DNA of 64,000 nt from Vandiemenella viatica (taxonomy: Eukaryota > Arthropoda > Insecta > Orthoptera > Morabidae), in assembly GCA_031002005.1 (NCBI GenBank), contig CM061921.1:148771283-148835282 (forward strand), in the 5' to 3' direction. The notes under the pieces were generated by a model. It was not told where the DNA came from and did not search any database. It was given only the letters and a program-made list of their open reading frames with translations. Shown here one piece after another: positions 42,296 to 53,719 of the stretch. The stretch's first letter is position 1. Every line of letters begins with the position of its first letter. Both the position numbers and the translations under genes were made by a program.

Positions 42296-43004
42296 ATATA
42301 TTCGACGATTAACATAGAGTAATTAAATTTTAAAATGAGACGCTTACGGTTGTTTGAATTATTTACTTTATTAGCTGTACAGTTACCATGGTGATATAAA
42401 TTTACGTATAATCCAGCAAGAACAGTTCAGTTTTAGTTGAGTATTAATTTATAATATTTAATATATTTATTGCATCGAAAATTTATGGTGTTATTATGAT
42501 ATCTCTGTCACAGCGTCTCTTTCTGTCTGATTCATTTGCGATATAATGTTCTGTATTTCCTCCTTTGCTTAAAATGTTACGGTCCGGTATGATGGAACAC
42601 AACAAACTTTCATTCGAATAAGTATTTGTCGCCCCAAAATAAAGGTACACAGCGAGCTGAAGTGTTACGGACGTAGGAATACGCATTTTCAATCCCAGGA
42701 ATAGCCTCTGAGTTTTGTTGTTTGGACATACGCAGCGAAGTGCTGTTAGCTGAAGTGTATTAACAGAAATGAGTTCCTTTTAAAAGCCCTATAAAGCTGC
42801 TCATTGTAGCGGAGTGGACAGACCGAAAAAAAACAGACATGGGGCTTCACTTTCTGTTTCAAACAAAAAATTTAAATATATACCATGATACTTATTCCTA
42901 GAACACTGTTGTTTTCCAAATGTTTGGATAATGTAATTATGTTATTGCGGAATTTAGAAAACAAGGAGTTACACAGCACTATAATTATTTTTTTTAAGAA
43001 GATG
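42296..43004. other. Unassigned AT-rich stretch
   Basis: No gene or named repeat was recognised. Confidence 0.3.
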
Positions 43005-43200
43005 TTAACTTCTCGTCGACATTGAGGTAATTAGAACCGAGAAATAGTTTGGGGACAAGCAACTGGACGAAGCTATGCCGGCAATCACATTTTTGAAGAC
43101 AAAGAAAATCAAAATCTGGAAATTGGCATTGGGAATCAAACCCGCGTTCTCTCGAACGCCAGGCCCGATCGTTAACCACTCATCCACTTGGCTGGGTATT
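43005..43200 (-). repeat. SINE A copy, strongly diverged
   Basis: CGTCGACATTGAGGTAATTAG (tail), GGCATTGGGAATCAAACCCGCG (B-box region) and CGTTAACCACTCATCCAC (head) identify it. The middle is replaced by AT-rich sequence. Confidence 0.65.
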
Positions 43201-44208
43201 TTAAATGTAGTAAGACGGGACATTTTTCTTTTAGTAAACATATCAGAACCCTGTATTCGTAAAACGTTGCTGACCTTCTTTCAAACTCGACAGCGCTATT
43301 CAGCCAACACCCACCTGCATTTTTAAACGCCTTTTCACATTTATTTCCGGGGAGTACTGGTTGAGCATACAGTAACTTATGGCATTTATGCACAGTGTAT
43401 CCCTGTCTCCTGACCAACTTCTAATGCCTAAAAAGAACATTGGAGATGAAGCTCCAATTTTTATGTCTTGGAAACATTCTGATTTTTGTAGAAAAAATGG
43501 AATTGCACACTAGGTGATTTGAATGAGTTGGTTATTATTATTACTCTTTATTTTCCAATAAGTAAGAAAAATTAAAAAAAGAAAGTGATTACTTTTTTAA
43601 TTTCAATTTCCCTCCATTCTTTCTCCAAATTCCTAGTATGTTTTTTTTTAAAGCCAATAAGATAAAATAGAAAATCGAGAAAAATTAGGGAAAAAATCAA
43701 TACCATAAGAGGGGGGAGGGATCATACTCATTTCAAAATTGCCGCGTTCTAGTGACGTTACTGTTTCTTCGCACTGATCCTAGGAGCGCTAATGTCGGTG
43801 GCTGGCATATTACTTCACCAAAATACATAATGGTCATGTTGAGTCCTTGGAGGAAGGAATATATGGAAACGACGCATGGGACATTCACCACGCACTGGAG
43901 TGAAACCGGGTAGAGAGAATTGGGTGAGGTGGTCGCCATATTGCTCGGCCGTAGACGCACGGGGAATAGGAACAAAAACCTCAAAGGAATCTTACGACAA
44001 CCGTGGCACCGCAATTTGATGATGGATTATTATGTAACTCGACGAGACAAATCGAAAGTGAAGAATAAATGTTTTCGATATCTCTAGTTCTCGAGATATG
44101 CTGTCTCCAAATTGAGGCGGTTAGGTTAGGTTAAGTCAATGTTTAGAACTTTTTTTTTTTTTTTTTTTAATCGAACCCTGAGCTTACTCAGATGATATTG
44201 AACTGTTA
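43201..44208. other. Unassigned stretch with a TTAGG-like motif
   Basis: No family is recognised. A GC-balanced block at 43735-44015 contains TCGCCATATTG-type sequence. At 44119-44135 GGTTAGGTTAGGTTAAG gives little more than two units of the insect telomere motif, too few to count as telomeric repeat. A T run lies at 44151-44168. Confidence 0.35.
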
Positions 44209-46499
44209 GTGGCCTACGTAACTTTGCTAGCAACATCAGTGCATTTATCTTCTTACCATACATCAAAAGTCAGAAGCTTAGATGGGAGTAGTTTACATCG
44301 CGATACACATTGTGTCATTAACATAGTGCTCATGAAATTTCTAACAACTAATAACAAATATATTGTTTGTACCCTTCTGGTACAGGCTACATTTCAACCA
44401 ACCAACATTTCCATTAATATTGCCACTACAAAATCAAATTATGTGGACAGATCTAAACACATGAAATGCATCGCGAACTAACATTTCGGGTAACAGCAAC
44501 GTTTGCTTCCTCAGGTTTAGTAGTTCACACAGTATCAATTATCACAATTAATTTCATCGTACACTTTCAGTGTAAACTGAAACTGGAATAAAGCATGCAC
44601 ATTCACTGAATCGCGATGTTAACTTGACCCGCTTAAATTAGACTTTCAATACTTGTTTACAATAAGGCTAGCCTTTTAGGAGCAAAGTAGTAACATACGC
44701 TGATTGTCTACACTACACCAACAAACATTTGAGAAGGATATCATCCTATTGAGAGGAATGAATATATTTATAGCGATAGGCTCTAATCTTGCAGTTATCT
44801 ATCAAACACTCTAAGAACAATAATTACAATGTGATTTAGTTACGAAACGTTATTCCATGTTGTTTCCTATCTTGTCTGTTTGTGCAACCGAATGCAACAC
44901 AACTTAGCATTATGAAAAACTTTGAAATATTAGAAAACGAAATTCACAGCGGCAAACACAGAGCAAACAGCCCAATGTCTTGGGGTGATTCCTATGGCCG
45001 CCGCGCATGCGCAGTAGGAGACGAGTTTTTATATGAGGTTTCACAGATTTAGCGTTATTTCGTCTCCATATATTCCTTCCGCCATGGTTGAATCTCTCTT
45101 TATATTGTCTCTGGTTAGCCTCTTCCAACTTTCAGCCCAACGTTGGTGAACGGTTCAGCAGATAATCGATTATACCCTCCCCTCTACTCCACTATTCTGC
45201 AACGTTTCTATGATGATCTTGAGGTATACAACTTCTTGCCGAGCCATCCGAAAAACATTTATCCAACAAAACCACCTGATCCTCAAATTTCGAATAGAAT
45301 ATATATGTTCCAAAAAAGGTATCCTGTGAACAAGCGAGGTTCAACGTTACGACAAGATAGCTTTTTGGTAAGGGGAAGTGGAATGTATATAACAGATAAG
45401 CAACAAATAGACTTGCAAGAATAGGATCCGTAGTGAATATTAAATAAGGAAAACAGATTGAGTTACTAGGAGCAGTATAGCGAAAGACTTGCAGTGAACA
45501 ATATAAAAACTAAGGCTACGCCAACCATACTACTTGAAAAAATTGCGGCATCTTCCCGGGAAGGTGAATGGAAAAAATTAAACATATACTCAGTTCAAAG
45601 AGCTATTTAAGCATGTATGGTACGATGCAGGATACTGGTAGCTTACTTTTGGTTTAAATGGATTCTTCCTCGTTAGTAGAAACTGACAGAAAGAAATTTA
45701 ATGAAATAAAATACGAAGTACAACCAAAGTTTCTACAAGATCACTTTTATCCTTTAGCATCCGCATATTTAATCATCGATTACATACAGTGTAAAGCAAA
45801 AAGTCGAGTAAACAAATTATACTCGCGCAATATGTTTGTGATATTATGAAAGTTTGTTGCATGAATGTATATTACACATATTGCAAATGCTTCAGGTTTT
45901 ATTCGACATTTTCAGAGCCTCAGCAGTCTTCTCAAATGCTTACAATAATTACTTTCCATTTTTTTAAATGATTCATTGAATTTGAACATACGCCTCTATT
46001 CGGTTCAGTTCCATTTCTGAGATAGAACAATAGAAGTATCGCATGATATTAGTTAGCATCGCAAGTGTCCGAAACCGGCCTCGAACCGATGACTCAGTAT
46101 AACATTAGAGGGCGTTATTTCTCCAGGTCATTGTAGCATATAAACCTATAACAGCCGAATATGACCTTCATGGGCTAAAAGTATCTGTGAATGAGCTATG
46201 TGCTGAGAAAGAAGATTTATGTACCATTAGACATTAATGCACTTTCCTTTCATACTTTGTAATTAATGTTTACCCGCAACTCAATGTTACGAAATTATGT
46301 TCCATGTAAGGAAGTCTTCGTGATTTCCATAGCTCAGCAAAATTAAAGTCAAAGGTCAACAGGTATAAAGGCTAGGTGCAAAACGGAAATCTGAAGTTTA
46401 TATGTACGATAACAACAGGAAGAAAACGACATGTATTCAACATATGCTTTCAGACGGGTATTATTTCAGCAAACTAGTTAACTGAATCCAAGTTAAGAT
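44209..46499. other. Unassigned stretch with three small frames
   Basis: Forward frames at 44209-44481, 45143-45424 and 45658-45849 have no family that I recognise. The 45143 frame (93 codons; FYDDLEVYNFLPSHPKNIYP and RIYMFQKRYPVNKRG) has a protein-like composition and might be an exon or transposon relic. A degenerate tRNA-like string lies near 46075. Confidence 0.35.
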
Positions 46500-46507
46500 A
46501 CTTTTTA

Positions 46508-46742
46508 GAGACCGAGCGTGGTGGGTGAACGGTTAACGATCTAGCCTCGCATTCGGGAGGACGCCGGTTCGAATCCCCCTCCGGGCATCCAGATTTGGGC
46601 TTTCCATGGTTTCTTCAAATCACTCTAGGCGAATGCCGGGATGCTTCCTTCAGAAAGACCATGGCCGAATTCCTTCCAGCTCCTTGTCCACATCCCGCCT
46701 CTAATGACGTCGACGAGGCGTAAAGCCATAAGTAAATAAACA
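46508..46742 (+). repeat. SINE A copy, tail variant 1, complete
   Basis: The copy runs from GACCGAGCGTGGTGGGTGAAC to TAAAGCCATAAGTAAATAAA. ACTTTTTA flanks it on both sides (46500-46507, 46743-46750). B box GGTTCGAATCC lies near 46566. The hairpin loop is shortened (CGCCTC-TAATGACGTCGAC-GAGGCG). Confidence 0.92.
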
Positions 46743-46750
46743 ACTTTTTA

Positions 46751-47382
46751 AAGGATCGTGGCATTATATTTCATACTCCCCTTGTCAATTGCGTTTGTTT
46801 AGTATTTTCCTGTAAGTTTCATAATATAAAACTAGCCCAAAAAAACTTATTCGTAACAACGGCAATAAATAATAATGCAGCTTAGTTTAGAGAAATATAA
46901 ACGATTATTTTAGCACACCTATCAACGACCATCATCCTGTTGTAATATTGTTTATCAGCAACAAAACAACGTTAAAATGTGTTATAAATCAACCATTGAT
47001 CATAAAAACCACCATGAAACATTGGTGAAGCTTTTACTTTTCTTCTACAGGGTTTGGTGAGTGGTTGATACGCTACTTAAATAAGTCTAAAATACTACCA
47101 GTGTAATTTTTTTGTCGTAACCAAAATTAATTTCTTACGATTCTGATCGCAGACACTTCACTGTTCACCACAGGCCACTAACTAGTAAAGAAAATAATTT
47201 CTACACTTGAAATTTGCACATGATATGTATGTAATTCGTTGACCCAAATACCGTATTTAAAGTTTTGTAAAATTATATTCAGTGAAGTTACAAAACAAAA
47301 ATGATGGAGGATGAAATTATTTTTCTTATACCATAGCGTGTGGAGTATTGATGTTAAAACTTTCTGTTGCTTATGGTTCGTC
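46751..47382. other. Unassigned AT-rich stretch
   Basis: Nothing was recognised. Confidence 0.3.
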
Positions 47383-47600
47383 GACGTCGGGGTCATTCAC
47401 GGGGGGGGGGGGTTATGGGGCAAGGAACTGGAAGGAATTCGACCATGTCCTTATTGAAAGAACCATCCCGAAATTCACCTGGAGTGATTTCGGGAAACCA
47501 TGGTAAACTGAATTCTGGATGGCCAGACGGGGATTCGAGCCCATGTCTACCCAAATGCGAGGCCAGAGCGTTACCACTCACCTCAACAGGTAGAGCACTG
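47383..47600 (-). repeat. SINE A copy with an expanded G run
   Basis: GTCGACGTCGGGGTCATTCA (tail) is followed by a 12-base G run, GGAATTCGACCATGTCC, GGAGTGATTTCGGGAAACC, and a head with a B box (GGGCTCGAATCCCC on the reverse strand). Confidence 0.82.
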
Positions 47601-47837
47601 GCATTTTCAGTTCTTTTCACTGTAAAATAAAGACATGAATGGCCGTCAAATTAATAAATTTTGGACCATTATTTTTTACCTAAAAAATGCCATTACTAAG
47701 AAACTTGAATATTGTCTCCAATATCAACCGTATCCTATATTTAAATTAAAAGAGTTTTGTTAGCTATTGATTTCTGTGCCAACTGACTACCTTCTGACCC
47801 ACCATGTTAGTCTGCAGGGCGTTAAAAAAGTATCGTA

Positions 47838-48178
47838 TCGAGTATTTTACGAGGTGATAGTATCCATAAAAACAAGACATAACGTCTGATAAACACTGGC
47901 CTGCAAACGCATACTCCTGGAATTAATAGGTGTGCAATATGATGTCTGTACACCACAAATCTTGCATCTGCCCTTCGGCGTAAAAAATCACGCACTATTT
48001 GTGAATGTCTTGGTTGGTCCTGTGCGTTCTGACATGAACTGAAGACGTACAAGACCAACCAGGACTGTTTCAAAGGGTGCGTCATTCCTTATGCCGAAGG
48101 GCTGAGGCATGCATTGCCATGGACGGGGGGTCAAATTGTCTTGTTTAGGCGCATACTATCACCTCCTAAAACACTCGA
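47838..48178. mobile_element. Foldback MITE with 26-bp inverted ends
   Basis: TCGAGTATTTTACGAGGTGA at 47838 is matched by the complement of TCACCTCCTAAAACACTCGA ending at 48178, and the match extends six bases further inward. Inside, a second pair of inverted segments (GCCCTTCGGCGTAA against TATGCCGAAGGGC, and TTGGTTGGTCCTG against AGACCAACCAGGAC) makes most of the 341 bp self-complementary. No coding frame or recognised superfamily. A SINE A starts immediately at its right end. Confidence 0.8.
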
Positions 48179-48555
48179 CCGAGCATGATGGGTGAGATTG
48201 GTGTTTTCTACGGTTTCCCCAAATCACTCCAGGCGAATTCCGGTATGTGTTCTTTTTTTTTTTGGCTTATTGATTTACGCCTTGTCGTCGGCTAAGGTCA
48301 TTAGAGGAGGGATGGTACTGGGGACAAGGAACGAGAAGGAATTCGGCCATGGCCTTTTTGAAGAAGCATCCAGGTATTCGCCTGGAGTGATTTGGGGAAA
48401 CCATGGAAAACCCAAATCTGGATGCCCGACTGGAGATTCGAACCCACGTCCTCCCCGCCGGGATGGTTTCTTCAAAAAGGCAATGGCCGGATTCCTTCCC
48501 GTTCCTTTTCCCCTTTCCCGCCTCTAATGACCTCGACGTCAACGTGGCAAAGTTA
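48179..48555 (+). repeat. SINE A copy split by an opposite SINE A
   Basis: The left part has CCGAGCATGATGGGTGAG and AATCACTCCAGGCGAATTCC up to about 48250. The right part resumes near 48457 with GCCGGGATGGTTTCTTC and ends CGCCTCTAATGACCTCGACG. The break point is duplicated (CCGGTATG against CCGGGATG). Confidence 0.82.
48251..48456 (-). repeat. SINE A copy, tail variant 1, inserted in SINE A
   Basis: It runs from a T-run tail (48252-48261) through GGAATTCGGCCATGGCC to GGGATTCG-like head sequence at about 48440. It is truncated within the head. Because it lies opposite to its host, the pair forms a long imperfect inverted repeat. Confidence 0.85.
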
Positions 48556-49084
48556 TTAGAAAAAAATATTCGATACTTTTTTTCAACACCTTCAATGTGT
48601 ATAGGTTTAGCGCGTGAGTAGAGTCGCTGAAGATATGCGCGTGGATATTCTCGCGACGAGCCTGTACTTGTCGAAGCCCACACACAGCAACGACAGCTTT
48701 ACACATTTGTCGTTCAGCTGGCTAGCCACGCTTAAATTTTGGTGTTTATGATAGTGGTCTACGGATTTATCCATCATGATTTCCTGGCTCGTGGCTCACT
48801 GGGAATACCAAAACACCACGAGCCAAGTGTAGTGCGGTTACTGTTGCGAGGTAACAATACTGAAATGAAACATGTTTTTAAGTCCTTCACACAAAAAAAA
48901 AATGGATTTATTTGTGCAGCAGCTTATATTAATGCTGTAAAAAAAGAAAAAGAAATTGACAGTATGACAAAGAAAAAAGTGGTTTCAGGAAGATTATAAA
49001 CACGATCATTACTGCTATTTGTACTATTTGAGAAGCATTTTCTTCGATTTCTTCAGTATTACATGAATGCATAGATACATCCTC
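48556..49084. other. Unassigned stretch
   Basis: The forward frame at 48739-48999 (87 codons, ICAAAYINAVKKEKEID) has no named family. A 9-bp-stem hairpin (GGCTCGTGG...CCACGAGCC) lies at 48785-48823. Confidence 0.35.
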
Positions 49085-49487
49085 CTATGCATTTCCTTCA
49101 TGTCCTTCATCTTCCCCTTCATAATTTGGGCTTCTTATATTGCTGATACTGTCCATTGGTTCGCTTTGATCTCTCGTAAACAGTAGTAAGTCATAATACC
49201 GTAAATTAGTTTTGTAGATTTCGTATTCGCCTATTCCACTTCTTGTTGGGTTTTCAATTTTTTTTATATATTTCTTGCGAAAAACACTCCGCAAATAGCG
49301 TATTTTATTTTTTTTATTAATGTACTATCAACTTTTATATTATATTTGCCACATACCTCTATCAATGCACTATATCCTAATTTTTTTTAAAAAATTCTGT
49401 TCGCTTGCTTTTTTTGTTTCACCTTCCACAATGCAGTATGTTGCTGATATGTCGCAATAAAATCAGTTACGAATTCTCTGTTCATCT
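49085..49487 (-). pseudogene. MADF-domain protein relic
   Basis: On the reverse strand a start Met at 49487 opens NREFVTDFIATYQQHTALWK, VKQKKQ, a frame-disrupting homopolymer, then LGYSALIEVCGKYNIKVDST. After another frameshift near 49290 it continues LRSVFRKKYIKKIENPTRSG, YDLLLFTRDQ and a Glu/Asp-rich end. The FI-Y-x-LW, Y-L-EVC-KY and LRS-FRK-KI-RSG-G-Y-x-YDLL spacing is the MADF (Myb/SANT-like) DNA-binding domain, found in insect transcription factors and in the accessory protein of PIF/Harbinger transposons. The stop and frameshifts make it nonfunctional. It could descend from either source. Confidence 0.78.
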
Positions 49488-49499
49488 TACTTAACTTAT

Positions 49500-50369
49500 C
49501 AGACACTCAGCAAGTCTTATCCACTGCGAGTAAATTGTATGGCTACCGTCGCGCATACTCGCCATGTTCAAATCTGTCACGATTGTTATGGGCTTGCAAT
49601 TCGGCTCGTCGTTAGACAATTAGCACACACATTTTATCGTCTATATGTATCGCCACGGAATTGCTGGCGTACAAATGTGTGTGCGTATGCCAGGCTACTA
49701 AAACATAAATGCGTGAGAGTGGACTTGCACTTGCCCTATTTACTTATATCCACGAACTGTTACGTATTTTTTTTCACAGCTGCTGGGAACGGAGAACACC
49801 GTATAAGCAGATAAGACAGCTGCCCAACTTGATTATGATTTTCCTCAAGGGTTCACGCAGCGTGTCTACGTCAGAAATTTGAGGAAGTGGGCTTGTTGAG
49901 CGTGGATGGGCCGCGGCCGCTCCGTTATAAAGTAACGGGAGAGGAACGACCCGTGGGCTGCCTCGCCAACTTCCCTTTCTAATCTAACAATCACACTGCT
50001 GTTCCTTTCTACAAGCTGTCTCACTACTCATCACAAATATTAATAGTCGTTGTATCACTACAATATCTGGAAATCACGCATTTATCGAAGTAAATTTTCC
50101 TGACTTGTTTCAGCTTTAAAACGCATTATAGTGGAATACAGGAATCATTTATCCCACAGACCGCCTCGTAAGAGATTTAATTCAAACGAAAATTTACAAT
50201 ACTATTTCATAAATGCTTAATTATACGTTAGTTTTAAAATAAATTCGAAAAAATGTAATGTTGTTGCAGGGCATTTTTCCAGCAGTTACTTTGTTGATTA
50301 ATTGTTAATAAATAATGCCAATGCAATTGTTTTTCTATTTTTTTTAATGATGTACATGTTTTACCTAAC
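49500..50369. other. Unassigned stretch
   Basis: No family is recognised. A short hairpin (GCACACACATTTT with AAATGTGTGTGC) lies at 49623-49685. The forward frame at 49539-49814 is not convincing. Confidence 0.3.
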
Positions 50370-50985
50370 AATCCACGTTAAAATTTACACTTAAATGTAT
50401 TAAATAATGTTTGACGTAATCCTAAAATTGTAACATTTGCTGGTTGATTACCACTTACTATTTTACATTGATGTTGTTAAGGTTGGTAGTTGATAATTTT
50501 ATGTATTTAATATGGGAAGGATGAGTTTCAGATGTTGTGTTTATTCGGTTGTAACTTGTTTCACTATATTTTTGTCTAACTACTTCTTATTAGTATTATT
50601 TTTTTGTTAATGTCTGAGTTGTATAATTTTCACCCGAACACATAATCTTATAAAATCTTTGAATATTTAATCAAAAAACTGAAAATTTACAACTCAAACA
50701 CGAAAGGAAATAATACAATCTAAAAAAAAAAAAGCTAGTTGAGCTAGTAAATAAACAAAAATATAGCGAAACAAATTGCAACAGAATAAATAGAACACCT
50801 GAAACTCACCATTAAACACTAATGCTAATCTTAACAACTCCACCATTAAACGCTAATCTTAACAACTACCAGTCTTAAAAAGAACTGTATAATAGTAAAT
50901 GGTAAACAACCAGCAAATGTTGTATTTTTAGGATTAAATCACATTATTTTTTTAAAAAAAAACTGTAAAATAATTATAAATTTCA
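50370..50985. repeat. Long imperfect inverted repeat leading into a hammerhead motif
   Basis: Left arm 50370-50640 and right arm 50650-50985 are diverged reverse complements. Landmarks are GTAATCCTAAAATTG with its complement near 50930, CATTTGCTGGTTG near 50435 with CAACCAGCAAATG near 50907, and GATGAGTTTCAGATGTT near 50520 with ACACCTGAAACTCACC near 50797. A tandem duplication (CCATTAAAC...TAATCTTAACAACT) occurs in the right arm. The arrangement of inverted arms followed by GAAACGCGTA resembles the Penelope-like hairpins at 2114 and 58340, but the arms are unrelated in sequence. Confidence 0.6.
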
Positions 50986-50989
50986 ACTC

Positions 50990-51042
50990 ACATTCATCGC
51001 TGATGATTCCTGGATGATAGGTGAAACGCGTACGGCGATAAA
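50990..51042 (+). ncRNA. Hammerhead ribozyme motif
   Basis: CTGATGA at 51000-51006 matches the consensus core, followed by CCT/AGG as a weak stem II, then GAAACGCGTA at 51023-51032 with the same short ACGCGT helix III as the motif at 2339. ATCG before and CGAT after could form part of stem I. Stem II is only three base pairs with flanking U-U, so activity is uncertain. Confidence 0.5.
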
Positions 51043-52394
51043 CAAATTAAAATAAGACGCATTGGTTTACTACCTCTTTTTTTACTTCATCTGGCCAATA
51101 ATGACCACGAGACACCTAGACCCTGTTGCACACAGGTGGCCAGTGTCAATCATGAGAGGGGGGGGGGGGGAAAGCACCTGTGTCCTACCCGAATTCAAAC
51201 CGGTGTACTTAACCCACAGTAGAAAAATCTGTATAGCCATTACTTTTTGTTCTGTGTGATAAGTGTATTTTTTGTTTGTGTAATGTGTAGTTTATGAGGT
51301 GGAGATTGGGTACCGTCCCAGCATTCGCCTATATTATTGCGGAAAACCGTTTGAAAACATGGTTGTTCAGCTTCTCGATACTGGTGGGACTATTTTCTTC
51401 CGCGTACGACATTACAATTTTTTTTTTTTTTTTTTTTTTGTTAAATTGATTTTCTGTTCGTCTTAAGTCTCCAAATTATATCACGTGAAAGGTTACACGA
51501 TATAATCCAGCCGAGGATCTGTTCCTAAGATGCCTGGACCAACGATATTCTTACAGGAATTTTTAATGTTACCGAAAACGCCCGTTTTACATTATGTTTT
51601 CACGTAGAAGGATGGCTTTCGTATGGTATTACGCTAAAATCTTTGTGTCCCACTACTGTCGAAGAAGAAAGTAGTTCCAGCGGTGTCGTGTAACATAAAA
51701 TTACATAGCAATTTTATATTTGTAAACACCCCTTAAACGATCAAGCTATAATGGGAACTCATGTAAGAATATAACAAACTGCCTGAGCATTATTTTCTGT
51801 ATATTTAAAAATGTAATAAAATCAATTTAGATTAAAAATTGAATGTTCTATAAGGTAGAGATCTCCATTCATACGTCTTTTTAATTTTTGTGTTGCTATG
51901 TTGGATAAAAAAAGTCAGGTAGATTCTGATTCTTCTCTTGAATTGTGGGACGCATTGTCTCTTTAAATAACACTTAAGGTAACATCGGCAACAAAGCAGA
52001 CTAAATTTCTAACCAAAGCAATGAAAAATATTTCCTTCCAAGCAATTTATTTTTGTATCAGACAATACGTTAGATGAGATATCATTCACGCCTAAATAAA
52101 TATTGTTTGTTGTTCCCGTATTTTGATCCCTGAGTCCTTAATTGGTCTTCCCCGGCCACATTCTGACCCTTCTGCTGCGTCACTGCATCCAAATGAATAC
52201 ACAAAGCTGTTTCATATTGCTATAAAAAAAGTTGGTAGTATTTAGGTCAAGATACAAGAGAAGGCACGATGTTTACTCGAACAAGCAGTTTTCAACTATT
52301 CTAGTGCTACAGTCGGACATTACATGCAATTGTCGGAGAAGCACCAAACTATTGTGCCCAAGTGTAACAGACACAGGCGGATTTTAACCAACAG
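51043..52394. other. Mostly unassigned, with one dispersed repeat
   Basis: Copy 2 of the unnamed repeat seen at 13975 spans about 51255-51370. A T run lies at 51420-51439. The rest is AT-rich, and nothing coding is recognised. Confidence 0.4.
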
Positions 52395-53065
52395 TACAGG
52401 GTGTCCCAGAATTATCTTTACAACTTTAACACTGAATAAATTATGTTTGGAACGAGATATCACAATGCAGTTTTTTTGCACGTTACAGAGTATCTCTCAA
52501 AGTTTTTTTCTGTTTCATTTCAGGTGCGGTTTGCTGACAAGTAGGTAGTTACATCACATTTATTGAAAATGTACACCCCGCAGGAAAAAGCTCAGTGTGT
52601 TTCCGACAGTCATCTTCCAGCAGGATGGTACACCTCCGCATTGGGCTCATGATGTCCGTGATTTTCTAGATAAACAATTACCTGGTCGGTGGATAGGAAG
52701 AGGGGGTCCAATTGACTGGCCGCCTCGTTCACCTGACAAAACCCCCTTGGATTTCTTTCTTTGGGGATAGGTAAAAGACATCGTGAATCCAACCCCGGTT
52801 AGAAATTTGGCTAATCTCAGGCAGAGGTTTTCTGTAGCAATTACGACAGTTGATCAAGGGATGCTCCAAAGAACTTGGTAAGAAATTGAATATCGCTATG
52901 ATATTGTACGGGCAACAAATGGTGCACACGTTGAAATGTTCTAAAGACAGAAACAAAACTTTGAGAGATACTCTTCAAAGTGCAAAAACCTGCATTGTGA
53001 TATCTCGTTCCAAACATAATTTATTCAATGTCAAAGTTGTAAAGATAATTCTGGGACACCCTGTA
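52395..53065 (+). mobile_element. Internally deleted mariner relative with 118-bp inverted ends
   Basis: TACAGGGTGTCCCAGAATTA at 52395 is mirrored by TAATTCTGGGACACCCTGTA ending at 53065. The inverted repeats are about 118 bp with few mismatches, and TA closes both ends as in Tc1/mariner. The short start frame MYTPQEKAQCV (52569) jumps directly to QQDGTPPHWAHDVRDFLDKQ and WIGRGGPIDWPPRSP...PLDFFLWG. The first ten or so residues and the C-terminal third of a transposase thus survive. Between the second and third catalytic Asp there are 41 residues, matching the DD41D (rosa-like) class. A stop after LWG adds to the decay. Movement would need an outside transposase. Confidence 0.85.
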
Positions 53066-53569
53066 TTATTCCTCCTGCTTAATGATATGGACGAGATCGG
53101 CCAGTATTCACCAAATCGTGTAGAGTCTCCCTATCTCTTCTATAGCAGTTTATAACCAAAGGTAAAGTTTGCTATTGTAAGAACGGAGACATTCCAGGCG
53201 TATGCTTGCAATGAAGTCTCCACCGCCGCATTGTGTTGTGAAAACACGATATTTCGACTAGCTCCGCAGGTGTGGTGACATCTGCACTGGTCGGCTGACC
53301 GTCAGATACTGTATCGGGTATCGTTTTACCGTGCGTTACGTAAGCAATATTTTTAAAATTATCATCTGAGATCTATAGATCGGTGCTGATCAATATTTTG
53401 AACAGGGTTTAGACTTGTCTTGAATGTCCGAGTGTGTCCGAAAAATTTTCATTCCAAATCTTTTACCCTCTTACACAGACGTTCTCTCATCCCTCTAGCG
53501 AATGTTGTGAAGCGTGTTAGTCCGTTCATTTAACAGAGGCGGCTCAAGGTCACTGTGCTCTATCCCCAC
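53066..53569. other. Unassigned stretch
   Basis: No named feature. A hairpin-like retroelement-end string (CTGACGGTCAGCCGACCAG on the reverse strand) near 53300 is suggestive only. Confidence 0.3.
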
Positions 53570-53710
53570 TGTGCTGCCATTACTTCCACATACGAAGGGG
53601 AGCACAGCGGTCAGCTTGGAGAGGTAGGAAGGTAGGGGATGGTGATGTGAGTAATGGGGGCCAGAGAGCCGCCAGTTCGGAGGGAACGGGATAACAGGAT
53701 ATAGTCGAAA
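53570..53710. repeat. Unnamed repeat I, copy 3
   Basis: GGTCAGCTTGGAGAGGTAGG, GATGTGAGTAATGGGGGCC and CGCCAGTTCGGAGGGAACGGG repeat the order seen at 35285 and 41098. Confidence 0.5.
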
Positions 53711-53719
53711 GTATTACAC

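Noticed and set aside
44119..44135. Telomere-like TTAGG repeat
   Set aside because: It has only about two units and no array. It is consistent with chance.
48267..48683. 138-codon reverse frame
   Set aside because: It is read through two SINE A copies in non-coding orientation.
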